The position numbers and the translations under genes were made by a program. 64,000 nt of DNA, taken from Elysia crispata (taxonomy: Eukaryota; Mollusca; Gastropoda; Plakobranchidae). Every line of letters begins with the position of its first letter. Position 1 is the first letter of the stretch. The notes under the pieces were generated by a model. The model did no database searches. It was not told the origin of the DNA and worked only from the letters and a program-made list of their open reading frames with translations. The DNA lies in contig JAWDGP010004637.1 in NCBI GenBank assembly GCA_033675545.1, forward strand, positions 850,001-914,000, read 5' to 3'. Shown here one piece after another: positions 1 through 14,744 of the stretch.

Positions 1-75
<75 letters not shown>

Positions 76-121
76 GCTACTACTGCTACTGCTACTACTG
101 CTACTGCTACTACTGCTACTG

Positions 122-201
<80 letters not shown>
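1..201. repeat. (ACT)n microsatellite with GCT variants
   Basis: The window opens inside an ACT trinucleotide tract with scattered GCT units around 75-125. It runs to about 201 and its left edge is outside the window. Confidence 0.97.
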
Positions 202-202
<1 letters not shown>

Positions 203-210
203 ACTATTGA

Positions 211-463
<253 letters not shown>

Positions 464-3400
464 AATATTTGACGATTTTTTATATCAGTTTTTAGATGTT
501 GCTCATGGTTAAACTTCTTCGTCGGTAAGTCATGAACGTGGATTTCTTTCGCGTTAGTTTAAAAATAATAAAATTGTTCTCCTTATATCCCAACTGTATT
601 CGTTCTGACTTAGGTTTCAAAAGCACGGGAAAGCTTATTGCCTCATTTTATGATTTTGTGTGGACATTTTTTTAACAACCAATTAGCAATTTCGCCACCC
701 TTTATTTCTATATCCTTTTGCCAAGATCTTTGACGACCACAAAGAGCAGCAGTTGTTTCTCTATCCATGCGCTAATTTAAACATTAAATAATAAAAAAAA
801 AAAAAAAAAAGTAAAACCTCTCCTCTTAACCCGTTTATTAAAATGACATTTTAAACCTGGCACAAAATGTGCGGATTTTATGCAGGATAATTCATGTCCA
901 ATATTTGTTTTACGACTAGGCCAAATGTGTCTACGGTAGTGAAGAATGACCAGCTGGTTCGTCCTTTAGAAATTACGTCAGAAAAAAATATTTATTTCAG
1001 AAACCAATAGTGACATTAATAACTCGCACTTAATTCCCAGTGTTGCAATGTCGTTAGTGTGAGACGAGGCAAATGCTCCACATGTCAAGAGGATAAGATA
1101 CTCCGCAAGTAGAGCTCTCGCCATCACCAGTTACTGCTCATGTACCACACACAAGCTTCCATCTTTCAATCAGAGAATATTAATACATTTTTTCACCCAT
1201 TTCGGGGACATTGACTTAATGGGTCACGTGATAAACTAAGGGTAGGATCAGATCGGGGGTTGAGTAGATAGTGACCTGCTGGTAATATTTAATTTGCTGA
1301 AACGTGATAATTATGTGATTGTTTCACGATTCTTTCCTTCACGTTGCGCGAGAGACTTAAAGCCGATAGGATGCCCATCCAATCTTTGACGCATCTTTTT
1401 TTTTTATTTATTTGAAAAGAATATTTTTAAAATCTCAAAATCGATATTGATCTAAAATGTGTTAAAGAAGCGCGAAGCTTGCAGCTTCCCTTCATTTCAT
1501 CGCCCTTAATATTTGTTTCGATCACCGTCCCCTTTCTAATTCACAGATTAAGATTTAGGTTTAGGTTTGGACCAGCACCGGAGGCCTGTTCATAATGAAT
1601 TGATAACATGACAGAAGTATGGGGTGTTTATCAATTAACTTGTAAAACACATAGTATTGAGACTTTCAAAAATAAGTTTCCAAAGGTTAAGAATTTGCTT
1701 TTTAAATTTTTGTGATTGTTAAAAAATTGGGAGGGTACCTTTGTAATTTTTGTGCGTTAAAACAAAGGGTCAACGAAATAATATAAGTTTTCGAAGAATT
1801 GGAACAGAGATTTTAGAAACCAGAGATACAAAACGATATGTCTTTTGACCTTGGATCCGGAGTACATGGTGGCTGCAGATCTGAATCTAGACCCAGCCGG
1901 AGACGTTCGCTCAGTCACACATTTAAAGAGATACAATTGATCAGCGATTCTGGTGGAATGTTTTCACTCTCATCGTTAAACCGCAATGTCAGATCTGCAT
2001 CAAGAGCTCCGAAACGGAATGGGAGAATCGTATGTTCAACCTTTCAGTTGATCTAGGAATCCTATCGCGTCATTCTAGATATACACACATGGTTGTTGTT
2101 AGGGAAAAAAATCGACCTTGCATTATTTACAGTAAACAATTGACCCTGCTGCAAGAACTTAATCAGGGCTAAAGTGGTTGGTTGTAGGGGTGACACGACC
2201 ACACTGAGAGGGCGTCAATGGCGGTCACTAGGATTCTAAGGTGTTGGTAGTTTGTTGACACTGATGGTGATGATGTTGGTCATGTATATATATATATGCT
2301 TTTGTTAGGGTTATGGTGCAAAAAAAGAGCCAGAGAATACAATGTCATGTATGATGAAAATGAGGAGGAGGAAAGTGATTAGAGGCAGACTTTTGAAAGA
2401 GTATAGTGACTATGAATGCTTTAAGTATTTTCAGCTTATGTCTTGTTTTATTACCGTGTGACCGGTGTGCAATTCAACCACTGTTCGCAGTCAAATGTAA
2501 AAGGTGTTGCATGTTAATGCAAGACCTTGTCATTTTGACCAAAACAAAAATGGTGTTATTTGATTAAGAAAATTACCTCAATGTGTGGTTTGTCCTTAAC
2601 ACAATTAGCTCCGCCGCGTCTTGTTGCTATGCGATAGCTCACGGGTAGGTAGAAATTGGCCTCGCTAAAACGGGCAATTTTCGCTTTGGGTCGTGTTCAA
2701 CAAGTCCTTCTTAAGTGTTTCAATCGCATCTTTGTGGAAGATTTGCATGCGGTACTGTCAACTGATCTGCTATACCATTGTCATGCTTACAGTTTTATTT
2801 TTACGAAGGACGTTAATGGCACAGCTTAGTGCAATCTCATTTAAGTTTTGTAGCGCATCTATGAAAACTAATGAGTCTTGCCCTCCAGGTATTTTTCAAA
2901 AGATATTTAAATATATGATAAAGTATTTTTTTTAAATAGATCTAAACATTCAATAAACCAATTTTAAGTGCATATTAACTCAGTAACTTAGGACTTAACT
3001 TTTCACAGAATGTAACTCGACTACGCAATATAGACCAGTTAATGTACACGTTTTAAGTTCTGAATAATACTAGATTATTTAATAACTGTTGGCTCAGTAA
3101 CCCTTATTTAGAGAAACCCTCAGTATTTGGCATAAAATAGCCGTCAAGAAACATTATGTCAAGTCGAATTGTAACCACTGCACTTCTAGCTCTAGAGCGA
3201 CGTTTGGTCTGTGCAAAACAGCCCTTGGTACAACATAATTATCTATGGTTCCTATTGTATATCACTCATCGATCCTAATGAACGGGTTTACCAGGAAAAC
3301 ATCCAGTCAATAACACACTTTATTTCCTATAGCTATTGATCCTTTCTGTTGATATTTTAAATACTTTTTGTAAAAACCTGTATTCTATGTTTTCCGTTCT

Positions 3401-3639
3401 GTTTTCGTGAAATCAGCGTGAAACAGCAGGAGTCGTGGGAAAGAAATGATACGGCAGCCGCAGTGTCTAGTGTAGAGAAGGCGTTGCCTTGTCACACCCA
3501 CTATTCTCACACTTGATGTCATTAGCTGGTGCTCACACAAAGAGCTTTGTTTCTGTCGAGATAGTGAGTCCATGGTTTGTTTCCATATTGTGTGGGGCGG
3601 TGACTTTTAACAGTTTATACGGAAGAAACTAAGATTAAA
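464..3639. other. AT-rich stretch, no gene recognised
   Basis: About 3.2 kb of AT-rich sequence with only short homopolymers, for example an A run near 795-810. A 72-codon frame at 1838-2056 and an 80-codon frame at 2693-2935 show no recognised motif and no convincing splice context. Confidence 0.6.
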
Positions 3640-4205
3640 AATAACTTGGGCCAACCTACTATTCACCATGAACGTTTAAAAAAAGTTGTGAGAAACAACT
3701 TCAATCTGATAGACAAACCCTCCCCAAAATCGAACAAGCTACTTGTATATAAAATTATGAAAAGAAACATTGGAAAAGTTAGCTACAGTTATTTACCTAC
3801 AGTAAAACAAACTATCATCAATCGCAATATATACTTTTCAGAATTACACAACATAAAAAGAAACAAGACATATAGTATAATTCTGCAACTACTGGGAAAA
3901 GCAAGCGGCCCACTTAATGGAAACAACCTAACAAAATGTGTGATATATGAGGCTGCAATGACAGGGACATACCAAAAAATCAGAAAAGCTCTCCAGAGAC
4001 AGTGAATATAAAACCAGATACAACCAATGTTAAGTCTGATTCAAACTAGTACGCAGAAAGAACGATACGAAGCTGAGTGAGCACGTTTGGGAACTAAAAG
4101 ACAAAAACATCAAACACACCATTCAATGGGAAATTTTAAGAAAAAAAAAAGAGAAGTCAAGCCAGATACTTCTAAAAAAAAGTGTGTGCACATTTTGTTT
4201 GGAAA
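3640..4205 (+). mobile_element. Degraded Penelope-like element fragment (GIY-YIG endonuclease region)
   Basis: The translation resembles the region between the reverse transcriptase and the GIY-YIG endonuclease seen in Penelope-like retroelements of aquatic invertebrates. Seen here are a segment like LIDKPSPKSNKL, a segment like GKVSYSYLP, then a block like GPLNGNNLTKCVIYEA, and further on a segment like WELKDKNIKHTIQWEIL. Family knowledge: these correspond to the linker, the CPLxGxCLTxxVIYxA block and the late WELKxxN block. Only the 3' portion is present and no terminal repeats were seen. It looks broken in several places and old. A related retroelement family that shares the block is the main alternative. 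Confidence 0.6.
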
Positions 4206-4372
4206 AAAAATCGCAAATTTTGACTAAAGCGCCCTCTCTAAACCGAAAAAGTTTTTCTGCTATGCTGTCAAATGTCAACACCAGTTACCGCTCATTTTCT
4301 CCAGCCATGTGACGCGAACCGTGTAGACTTGAAACTCTAGAGTAAAGGCCAAGAAGATCTAGTAATCTTTGA

Positions 4373-4455
<83 letters not shown>
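4373..4455. repeat. (ATT)n microsatellite
   Basis: About 83 bases of uninterrupted ATT units. Confidence 0.97.
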
Positions 4456-4457
<2 letters not shown>

Positions 4458-4516
4458 GCTTCTCTTTGTCGAGCACTATTGCAAAATGCTATCGTAATCA
4501 TCAAGCATATATATAA

Positions 4517-4518
<2 letters not shown>

Positions 4519-4574
<56 letters not shown>
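4519..4574. repeat. (AT)n microsatellite
   Basis: An AT dinucleotide tract with one GT interruption near its right end. Confidence 0.95.
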
Positions 4575-5241
4575 TCGCCCCCGAGCGTTTAAATAACGCG
4601 GAACAAATCAAATCATAACACTTTGACTCCTTGACTGAAAGCCTGTGGCCAATGATTGAAAGCTCGTTTTCACAACTTAAGGGAAGAAATAGAAATTACT
4701 CTCTATTTGCATAGGGTGATAACCAATGCGTTAAAGTCGGAATCCCATTGCTTTACTGCGCCTGTATGAACTGAAAATTTTTCTTTCATCCTAGATTTTT
4801 AGAGTGCTTGCATTAACAAGTGTGTTGCTCCTTGATTAAAAAAAAAAAAAAAAGAAAAAAAATCAGTTAAGGGCGTTGGTAAAACGATCATCAGGATAAG
4901 TACGTTTGTTATGCATATATTTTTTGCGTTCATCACACAGCTTTTATTAGCGGATGAGTGTTTTCTTCATTTGTTCGCTTGTTTCTGTTTTTTTGCTTGT
5001 CTATGATTATTGATTCATACGTTTTAAACAAATCTCTACACTTTGTGGAAAGTTTCTTGAAAGGAAAGATTCTTAATTCTCCCCTCATCGTTGACAGAAA
5101 GCAGAAATAAAGAGGAGGAAGCAGAAAGACAAACAAAAGTGTGGAACGGATCCAAATGTGCACGATCAATTGAAGATTTAAAAACATGCGCAGTTTAAAA
5201 TTTTGGATTACGCATTGAGACCACGAGCAGTGAGCAGGTTG

Positions 5242-5345
<104 letters not shown>

Positions 5346-5560
5346 GGGGAATAGATTCCTGTTTTTTGTTTTAATGACATTATCACGGGCCTTATTGATT
5401 TTAGTTCAGTTTCTAACTCGGGCAATCATTGCCATGGGAGTGAACTTTATGAAATATGTACTAACATGCTTAGCAAGTGCCATGCTCGAATGAAGTCTCT
5501 AGATGTTAGAATAACTGCTGGTTCAGGCGGCTCGTATTATTTACGTCAAGAGTTTTATCG

Positions 5561-5771
5561 TGTATAATCTACTGTGGCGAAAACTCAGTAGGTTCCCTTC
5601 GATTTGCTAGAGAAATCAGTGACAATGGTGGTCCCAATGATTTAAAGTATACCACACAAAGAGCTATGTATAATTTATTGTGGCGAAAACTCAGTAGGTT
5701 CCCTTCGATTTGCTAGAGAAATCAGTGACAATGGTGGTCCCAATGATACAAAGTATACCACACAAAGAGCT
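5561..5771. repeat. 106-bp tandem duplication, two copies
   Basis: The block beginning TGTATAAT at 5561 recurs at 5667 with only a few differences, ending with the shared ACCACACAAAGAGCTA. The high identity of the copies suggests a recent duplication. Confidence 0.9.
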
Positions 5772-6989
5772 AACACCCCCTCCTCCACTCCCTTTCACGG
5801 TACACATGATAGCCATGTTTTGTGACATAAGCGATGGTGATGTGTTTAGCTTTTGTTCTATCCTATTAACCTTAATTATAAATTATAATCCGTGTATGAA
5901 GCGACGAACTTACTTTGCTCCTCTTTCTCTTTCTACGCTAATTTCCTCATTAGTCAATAAACGACCAAGCGGTGTAATTCTATTTTATGTATTACAAGTA
6001 GTGTAATTCGTGCATATAAAGAGGAACGGATATTTCTCTGTCTCTCTATATTTTTCCTATATTCTTCTATACTACAGTACTCTTAAACATGTCACGATTT
6101 TATTTATATTTTTTTCCCTCTGAGAGAACGAGCACTCAATTTTACTGTGGAAGATATTGGGTTTTGCTTTAATATGACGTTTCATTAATATATAAATCAC
6201 ATACAATAATTTAGTTTGCCTTTTGATTTTCAAATGCAATCAAGAATAGCTTAATAATTTTTCAAAGAGTAAGCCGAATAGCTGCAGAGTAAAAAAAAGT
6301 ATTTATTATTTGACTAATATTTGTATCTTTTACCTTGGGAGTCTGTTTTTCTTGCGGCTTGGCTTCTAAAGTTGCACAAGCTGTTGGCGATCCCAGACCA
6401 GGCCTTTTTGCTTGTGTATGTCGCCGTTTTCGTCCCACACAATGTCTATATCACTTAACCAGACATTTCGGCTCTGTCTTGTCCACTTGAAACACTTCAC
6501 TCAACCGGTGTGTAGTAGGATGCACTTTAACCGCTTCCCCTTCTTCAGTCTTACACGAGTAAAAAGACAAGTTTTTTTACATTAATAAATATGTGTGATA
6601 CCGGAATTTCCGAAATAGTACAGAATATTTTCTGTAAAAACGAGAGCGCTTCCGTTTGTACCGTCCTGTAAGAAGTCCATTTGACAATGCCTGGTATAAT
6701 TTTTTAAGAAAATGACCAGGGCACAGATAAACTTTTTTCCTCAGAATATTAAGGTATTGAGGTCTTGAGTAAGTGGTTTAAACACTTTTTTTTTCTGCTC
6801 TTTAAATATTGGCGTGTCACAGATAAACTCTTTAGAACTAGTAATAAGTAAGGTGGAAAAACTGGTTGATTCAAAGCCTTATTTCAACCAATCACTTATA
6901 GATTTAGAGCTGGCGCGAGCAAAGTCCTCATAGCAAGCTGTTTGATCTTGTCAATTGATTAGCAGCTTTGAGTCGAGACATTCATATCA

Positions 6990-7055
6990 CCTAAATAAGA
7001 TTCGAACTACCAAGAAACAAGCAAGCGCTGAGCTAGCTAAACAAGACTATATACC
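6990..7055 (-). repeat. tRNA-like SINE head
   Basis: Read on the minus strand, the stretch has an A-box-like segment (TAGCTAGCTCAGCG) and, about 38 bases on, a perfect B-box core (GTTCGAATC). This is the internal promoter layout of tRNA-derived SINEs. No cloverleaf good enough for a functional tRNA was seen. The 3' body was not delimited. Confidence 0.4.
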
Positions 7056-7439
7056 TTGCAGGATGTCTCTTCTCTTCCCTGCTGCTCACTCCACGGACCG
7101 TATTGCTAGGTACTCGCCGCTCACGAGGGACAAGCCTGCTTACACACACACGCCGCGCTCGTTGTCAAACCGCTCACTGGACGCGGCAGCGAGCGCGCGC
7201 GAGCTCAGGAAAGATGGACGTCTAGCGGGCAGGCTGGATTCTTCTATTTCACCTAGAGCTCGCACGCATTACTGGGCGAATCAGAGGTTCTAGTTGTTGC
7301 GGCTTTGTTTTTTTTATTTTTTTTTTTTTATTTTGGTTATCTTTTTAAAATTTATGAAATGGCTTGGACCTCAACATTGTTTTTGCCTGATCCTTCCCAT
7401 TGCAAGAAGATGCGCAGTATTGTGTGTCCGTCTCAAAGC

Positions 7440-7640
7440 CTCGTATTTTTTTTATGTTTTAAAGTTGTGTATTCCTGTGTTATAAACTATCGTATTTCTG
7501 TGTTTCAAAGTCTTGTATTTCTGTGTTTCAAAATATAATATTTTTATATTCCAAAGTTTTGTGTTTTATTTTTTTACAGTATCGTGTGTTTCTGTTTCGA
7601 AATTTCGTATTTTCATGTTTCAAAGTATCCTATGGTTATG
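7440..7640. repeat. Diverged tandem repeat, about 23-30 bp unit
   Basis: Six or more imperfect copies of a unit like GTATTTCTGTGTTTCAAAGT lie in a row, increasingly diverged to the right. Confidence 0.75.
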
Positions 7641-7920
7641 TTTCCTAGCAGGGTGCAGCAAGTGAGCAATGTTCCAATTGTGTTTCAACTGATCTCTCGT
7701 GTTGTGTAAATTGACGTTTTAATTTTGTTTGAAATTGGCTACATGTATCGCGCTCAACATTTTATCGATTCTTCTTCTCTCTCACAGCATGTTCCTCTAT
7801 ACGGGTACACTGTTTGCTTCTCTTTTTTTTTACCCGTTGTTCTCTTTTTATTTTTCAGTCTCTCGTATGGACTATTTTAACATTTTTTTCTTAATTTTAT
7901 CATATTATACTTTCTCTTTC

Positions 7921-8040
<120 letters not shown>

Positions 8041-11000
8041 TTCCATCTCCTCCCTCTCGTTTCCTTGCCCCCCATCATTACAATCAGATTCGTCAGCTTG
8101 TTTCGGATCTCATACGGTAGTTTATTGATCGAACTCTGAGTAACACACTATGTTTTTTTTTTTTTTTTTTTTTGTTACTAAATCTAAGGATTGTGAAGAG
8201 TACATTATAAACGACGTACTGTCATGTTTTCTTACAATCCTCAACTAAACAATCTTTGACCGTCTTGTTTGCAGAGCGAGCCCATCGTAGCGTATATAGA
8301 AGTATTAGGTTTTGGTTTAAAACAAACCACAACGATATATCTTCAACATATTCTTCTGTATAATGAAACAACCAGCAGGTCTTATCATCTTACTATGTTT
8401 GGAGCAATCAGTTGAGTATATTAGAGTCGATGTGAACTCAGATGATTAGGTGTAGTGAGGAAATGTGCTTCTCGAGAAGAGATATGGAAGATTGTATCAT
8501 AACCAACTCATTTGTTTCCATTTTCTGCTGGCTTACATGAACTAATTAATCATGTTAGGTGCAGTTTGATCAGACTGTGTCGAGCCCACCTTTTGTCACC
8601 AAACGGTGATTGTGTCAGCACTGTAAAAAGCCTGCTTGTGCTACTGTAGTAGCAGCAGATGTGGCCCACTCTCAATCAATTTTAACTGACTCAAGAGAAT
8701 CATGCAGGAGTTCGTTACTTTACACCAGTGGGAAATTATCTGTCGATAAATGAACCGGCTAGATCTACTCTTGTTTAGAGAAGGCTGGAAGATGGAAAGA
8801 GGTAACGTCTTTGAAAACATATGTTGTTTCACAATTCTCTGACACCTCTCGATTTATATTTCAAAAGTAATAAACTTCAAATAAAAATGACACGCTTTCA
8901 TTACAATGTAATTCTGCCGCCGGCCCGAAATTCGCCTATTTCGAGACTGGTGTTGGGCAGCAGGTCAGGCTGGTCAGGGAGTTAGAGCGAGTCTTTCCCT
9001 GACCTACTTACAGTGCACACGGGGCTCAACTGTCTGCGCGGATTTGTAGGACCTGAAATTGGCAACTAATTTTACGGCGTCGCATGGGGATTTCATCTTT
9101 TGCATACCGGGAATGCCTGTGGCAACTTTTCTTCTTCTTTTTTTTATGTTACTTTAATGCACATAATGATCATACGCGCATACACACACGTGCACCTTTC
9201 AGCCTGTGGTAGGAAACAAGCGAGATTAGTTGAAAGTCGTCATGAGATGGGTTACAAATTGCTCGCCCCTGTAGTAGATCACGGGCTTTTCCTGAGCCAC
9301 CTTATTGTAAAGTAAGTTAGGGATGTCCGTTCTAAAATCCACAGCTCTGCTCTAAGTCCCTTATTAAAAAGATTCCACTTTTCTCATAACAATATTAGTG
9401 ATAGTCTAACGTAAAGAACTGACATGAAGTGGGTGATCGGTATTCAAGGGCAATGATAGGCCACACTCCAGAACACTAGTGCTACTTGATGCAGTATATA
9501 TACAGAAAATAATCGCCAAACTCACGACCTTCTGTGTACATTAATTCATCCAAACTTACCCAGCCTATTAGTATGCAACATTTACCCGTACTTATGATGA
9601 ACACCACTACACCTTTGGTCATAAAAGCACTAAAGAAGCCATCATGTTATATAATTAAAGACAGGAGACGTGTAGATCAAGGAAAAAGTTTGATGCGAAA
9701 ACCCACACTTGAATTATCCTATTGGGTATAATATTTGGCTTATTTTCAAGTCTCTGGAATAAATCTTTTAGGTGCTCTATATTTATAAAGTATACCAGCT
9801 CTTACGGCTGTGTTTTATTATAGTTTGGAGAAAATGACGCAATCGTTTTTTTTTTCTTTTCTTGCCAAACAATTTGGTTATCTCTTCGCCGAGCGGGCAA
9901 CAAAATGTAATAGAAAAAAAATGTGGAGAATTGGCAGAAAATGGCCGGCCTGTATAAATATAGGTGGTGGATACTCGAAGATGAGGTCAGAACTCTATAA
10001 TCAAAATCAATTATCTTGACATTGAGCAATGGAACATTGTTTGACCATCGCGAGGTCATTCACCTTTGGCGACCATTTTCTATTTTTTTTTTCTTTCTGG
10101 AATTATATTGCGAGAGCAAACCCTTGCTCATGTACAATCGGTCAGTTTTGTACACGTTATCAAGTTTGAGACAAAGATTTTAGAATGCGCACCAGAAAGG
10201 CACCGTTAATAAAATCGTGAGTGTTCGAAGAGAAAATGCTCTCCTCATCGTGTCTCGGAGGACTGGAGTCGTGGAGAGCTTAGGAGAAAAGTTTACCCTC
10301 GAAGTTAAAGTTTGAGCATATCCCCCACAAAAGTGCTGTTAGAGCTATACTTCGCTGAAACTAAGGGGTTTTAGGAACAAAAGGCGTTGTTTTCGAGTAG
10401 CAATAGTAATCTCTAAAGAAATCTATTTCCGTATATAATTTTGGAGAACCTGCATGAGGTATATATAATTTTTAATTGAGAAGGGAAAGGGTCATCAAAA
10501 TGATATCTTGATATTGTTTGATTGTTTAAGGTGGAAAGATTTTGAAGGAAAATGCATGATTTTATGGGAGTGCATGCTACCAGATCGATAAAGCTATAAA
10601 AAGGAAGAGGAGGAAGGAGAATGAGACGGTAGGGGAAGAAAAACACCCGAAGAAGAAAAGGTGCAGGTGGTGGAGAGAAATTAGGGAAAGGTAGGGGATG
10701 ATAAAAAAAAAATACAGCAGGAGTGTAAATAAAACCAGGACAAGAACGTCTGAAATTGTTCTGCTTTGTGTATTTTTTAGTGAAAATCGTTGAGGTAGGA
10801 ATCACATACATATATAATATTTAGCCGCACCATGAAACCAGCCTGCGGGATATGACTGTGTTCTATCGTGTATCTCTGATTAATGGGTTCTGCCACTTGG
10901 GACTGTAGAGGTTCTCTGAACCGAACCGAACTGTTGACGGCTGACCTAGGGCGGACCCCGACTCTGAACGACTTACTAGAAATCTCAGTTGATGAATGCG

Positions 11001-11506
11001 ATGCAGGTAATTGAAATGGCTTCGGAGCTGGCCGCAAATAAGGTATATTAATCTCGTAACTCTAGTTTGCTTCATAGAAGCTTCTTGTTACGAATTGACA
11101 GCAGCAGCAGAGCACCACCATCACCATTATCGACAGCAATAGGAATAGTAACATAAAACAGCATTAACAAAATTCAGCGTTCAGCTTAGTGCTTTAAAAT
11201 TTGCAAATTGAATGAGTCGCATTTATTTTATGATACAATGTTTTTTTTAGTTTTATATCACACGTATTGCACTAATTTGTAACCGGACTTTGCTATTTAG
11301 GGGACCTATTTTTCATAAAGGAAAATAATTCTGTGTCCAGACATATCGCAATTAGCAAGAAGACTACTTAGGGCAAGCTTTATAGAATTATTTCTCTTTT
11401 AAAAGAAACACTGTGCGATATATTAAGTAGCAGCGATCAATACTATAAATATATCTGTTTACTCAAATCTTTAATATTGTGTGTGTGTTTTTATAGCTGT
11501 GTGGTT

Positions 11507-11510
<4 letters not shown>

Positions 11511-11562
<52 letters not shown>
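11511..11562. repeat. (AT)n microsatellite
   Basis: About 52 bases of AT dinucleotide, followed by a short CA tract. Confidence 0.95.
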
Positions 11563-11569
<7 letters not shown>

Positions 11570-12287
11570 TCACACTTGGCTGCGAGTGGAACCTGAGCAT
11601 CATCTATATCTATGGTGATCGTTTTGTGGAACCAGGAAGAGCATCGCTCCTGTTGGCCTCTAAGTGTACGAAATATGAAATCATAATTTGCCTTTGAATT
11701 GCTCTGATCCCCTGAGCTCAATGTATTTTATAACTGCATCACATGGATTGGCGTTTACAAACCTGAAATGCTGAGCGGTGAGGAGCAGAGAGAACTCTTA
11801 TTAAACGGTTGAAAAGTTCTAGAGAGTTTTCCGGAGGCCAATAATATCCACAGTGGTCGGATGTGTAACCGATGTTAGATATATCGGTAGCCTTTAACCT
11901 GTCTCGCCTTTGGCAGGACGGTGGTCCGATGTAGGCTTAGCGGAACTTCTTCACATCGGGGTGAGGAGAAGAAACAAAGGTTTGGCGCCTCTTTCTCTCA
12001 AACACCGGCTCGACCTTCAGGAATATGCCCAGGAGCTCCAGATCCAAAACTAGAAGCTCTAACCACAACTCTACCTACTCCACTTCGTTATAAAGTATCC
12101 TATTCCAATTGATGCTCACTGCCCAGCTAACACAGCCCACCCTCCAAATCCGCGCGAAGTTTTGCTCAATTGAAACATCGTGGCTGTAATTTTCTAGAAT
12201 CCGGAGATAACAGTGGGTTACGGTCACTGGGCTTACTGAGACATAATTTGATTTATGTCTACACTCTAGAAAATTCTTTACGGTGCT

Positions 12288-12431
<144 letters not shown>

Positions 12432-14587
12432 CTCAATAGTGTTGTACCCGTGAGGCGCTCCTATTTTCTTGCGTATTTGAAGAGTGCACGTTTTCTTGAG
12501 TAGTTTCCCTTTCTTTTTATTATATTTAAGTGAAAAAAATACCGTTCCCCTACCAATATCTTCAACTATGAGTTTGTTGGAAGCATTATTATCTTTAACA
12601 ACATCTCTATGAACGTCTTTAGATCGTAATTCCCCCTTGACATTGTGGTTATTCAGCAAGTCCTAATACTTCCGAATCTGCATAATGGTGAAAAAAAAAT
12701 ATGTGAACAACTCTTTAATCTCACTTTAGACATCCGCTTTTCAGTCTTCCCCTTCCCCTAAACTCTTCCCATAGTCTTGCACACTACAAAAGACTTGAAG
12801 ATTGTTTTACTGGTGTTTGTTTGTTGTCTCTTTGTTTTGCTTTGTTTTGCTTTTTTCAATAATATTTGTATTATTTAGCCTTCGCAATTCTTACACAAGT
12901 ATACTGGGATTTTAATTCATGTACAAAATTTAGTGTGATATTCTTATCGGAAATAATGGCTGTAATGATAAGGGATAAAACAATAATATTATCATAAAAG
13001 CAAAACTAATAATGAGGATAGAGGAGAAAGAGCGGCAGTAGCAATAGAATGTTTGCTACTATTATTTTTGGATGACATATGCAGAAAACAATGTTTTTAT
13101 TATCAGATTACGAAAAATCTGTCTCTATACTTCACTCTACTTTTTCACTTTTAGCTCTATGGAGATTAGGGATCTTGTATAAGGGTGCCTGGCTAGAAGC
13201 GCATTGATTTATTCATTTCCTATCTTAAGATGCGAACGGACGCAACGTCAGAATGTTTCTAATTCTATCACATATCAGATTCAAACGGAATCCATAATAA
13301 AAAGATAATAAACAAAAATGAGAGAGATATTTTTACGTGTAAATTTTTTTTTTTATCATCTCATGATAATTTTGATATTGTTTAGGATGACATATTTTGC
13401 TTCATGTTTTATTTAACAGTGTCTCGCTCGATATCACTTGGCGGTTGCTCTGTGCAGTTAGTTTTTTTTTTTTTTTTTTTTACATTCTCCTTTTCCCGTC
13501 TTACTCCCCTCCTTGTCTGTTACGGTACCTATCTATCATGGTTAGCGGGAAGAGTTTGTGGACGGTTTCTAATAATCTAGACGATGAACGGTCGCAGTAA
13601 CTTGCCCCGCCGCCATATCTTACCGACCATTCTTGGTGATTTATACCATGCTTCAGTATTGATCATTTGCCAAGATGGCTTTTTCTAAGTTGTATGACTT
13701 CCCCTAAGTGTCCTTTTCAGACTCTTATACCGGGACGTGGCTGTCCTATTTGCTACCTGAAACAATTTCTCAACTGAGGTGGGTTTTTTTCCCCTCTATC
13801 TGAGGTTAGAGAACTGATTTGTAAGAGACTTTGGGTTATTAGGTAAGCGTTAAATTTAAAAAAAAAAAAAAAAAAACTAAGGATTGGAAAGACAGGGAGG
13901 GTGATGTGGTTAAAGGGTGGATTGGGATTTAGGCGTATAGGCTTTCTGGCATACAGATAGACAAACAGAATAGGCAGAGTGTCGACCGTAAAGTCAGATG
14001 GAGAGAAACCCAGAGAGATAGCTTATGATCTTAATTGGATTTTTCGCGGTCAAAAAGAGACGGATAAATAGATAGAGAGAAAAAGGATAAGGAATAGAGA
14101 GACAAAGAATACAAAAACCCGAGACAAGTAAAAGTCAAATTGTATTGATAAACATTCGTATTTCCTCTCTGTTCTCCATTGCGCTACAAAGAGGCTTTCT
14201 AAGATTTATTTTACGTACATGTCCGTCTTTATCCGTGAATTAGAGAAAAACTCTATCAATCGTTGCGTCCCCGATCTATGATGTCACAGCAAGCAATCGG
14301 CCTAAACGTGAAAGTTGATTCAATCTTGGTAGCCTCTGTAGCCGCTCACAGGTCTCATATCCGACCAGGCGACCGAGGGACTCCCTGCACCCTGTCCACC
14401 TTATCCAACTAACAATCGAAAGCCACAATTTCCGTCCACGCCGCCGATCTATGGCAGCTGGCCTCAATCAGACTGTTAGATCGTTGACCCTCGTTATCTT
14501 ATAGCCGTATTCTGTGCCAGCACTTGATGCTCCGGTGATTATATCTTACATTTTTTTTTACTTTTTTAAAAACAATGTTGCCAAATG

Positions 14588-14744
<157 letters not shown>

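Noticed and set aside
1838-2056. 72-codon frame with an SR-like stretch (SRPSRRRSLSHTF)
   Set aside because: No family motif, no convincing splice signals and a length expected by chance.
6330-6550. Short minus-strand open stretch starting CKTEEGEAVKVHPTTHRL
   Set aside because: It is only about 34 codons, with no motif or clear splice sites, so no gene is claimed.
6955-7293. 112-codon frame over a GC-rich patch
   Set aside because: It begins inside a tRNA-like repeat segment and has no recognised motif. The GC-rich patch may be something else, but coding is not supported.
14276-14467. 63-codon minus frame in a GC-rich patch
   Set aside because: It has no recognisable motif. It might be an old repeat fragment but nothing identifies the family.
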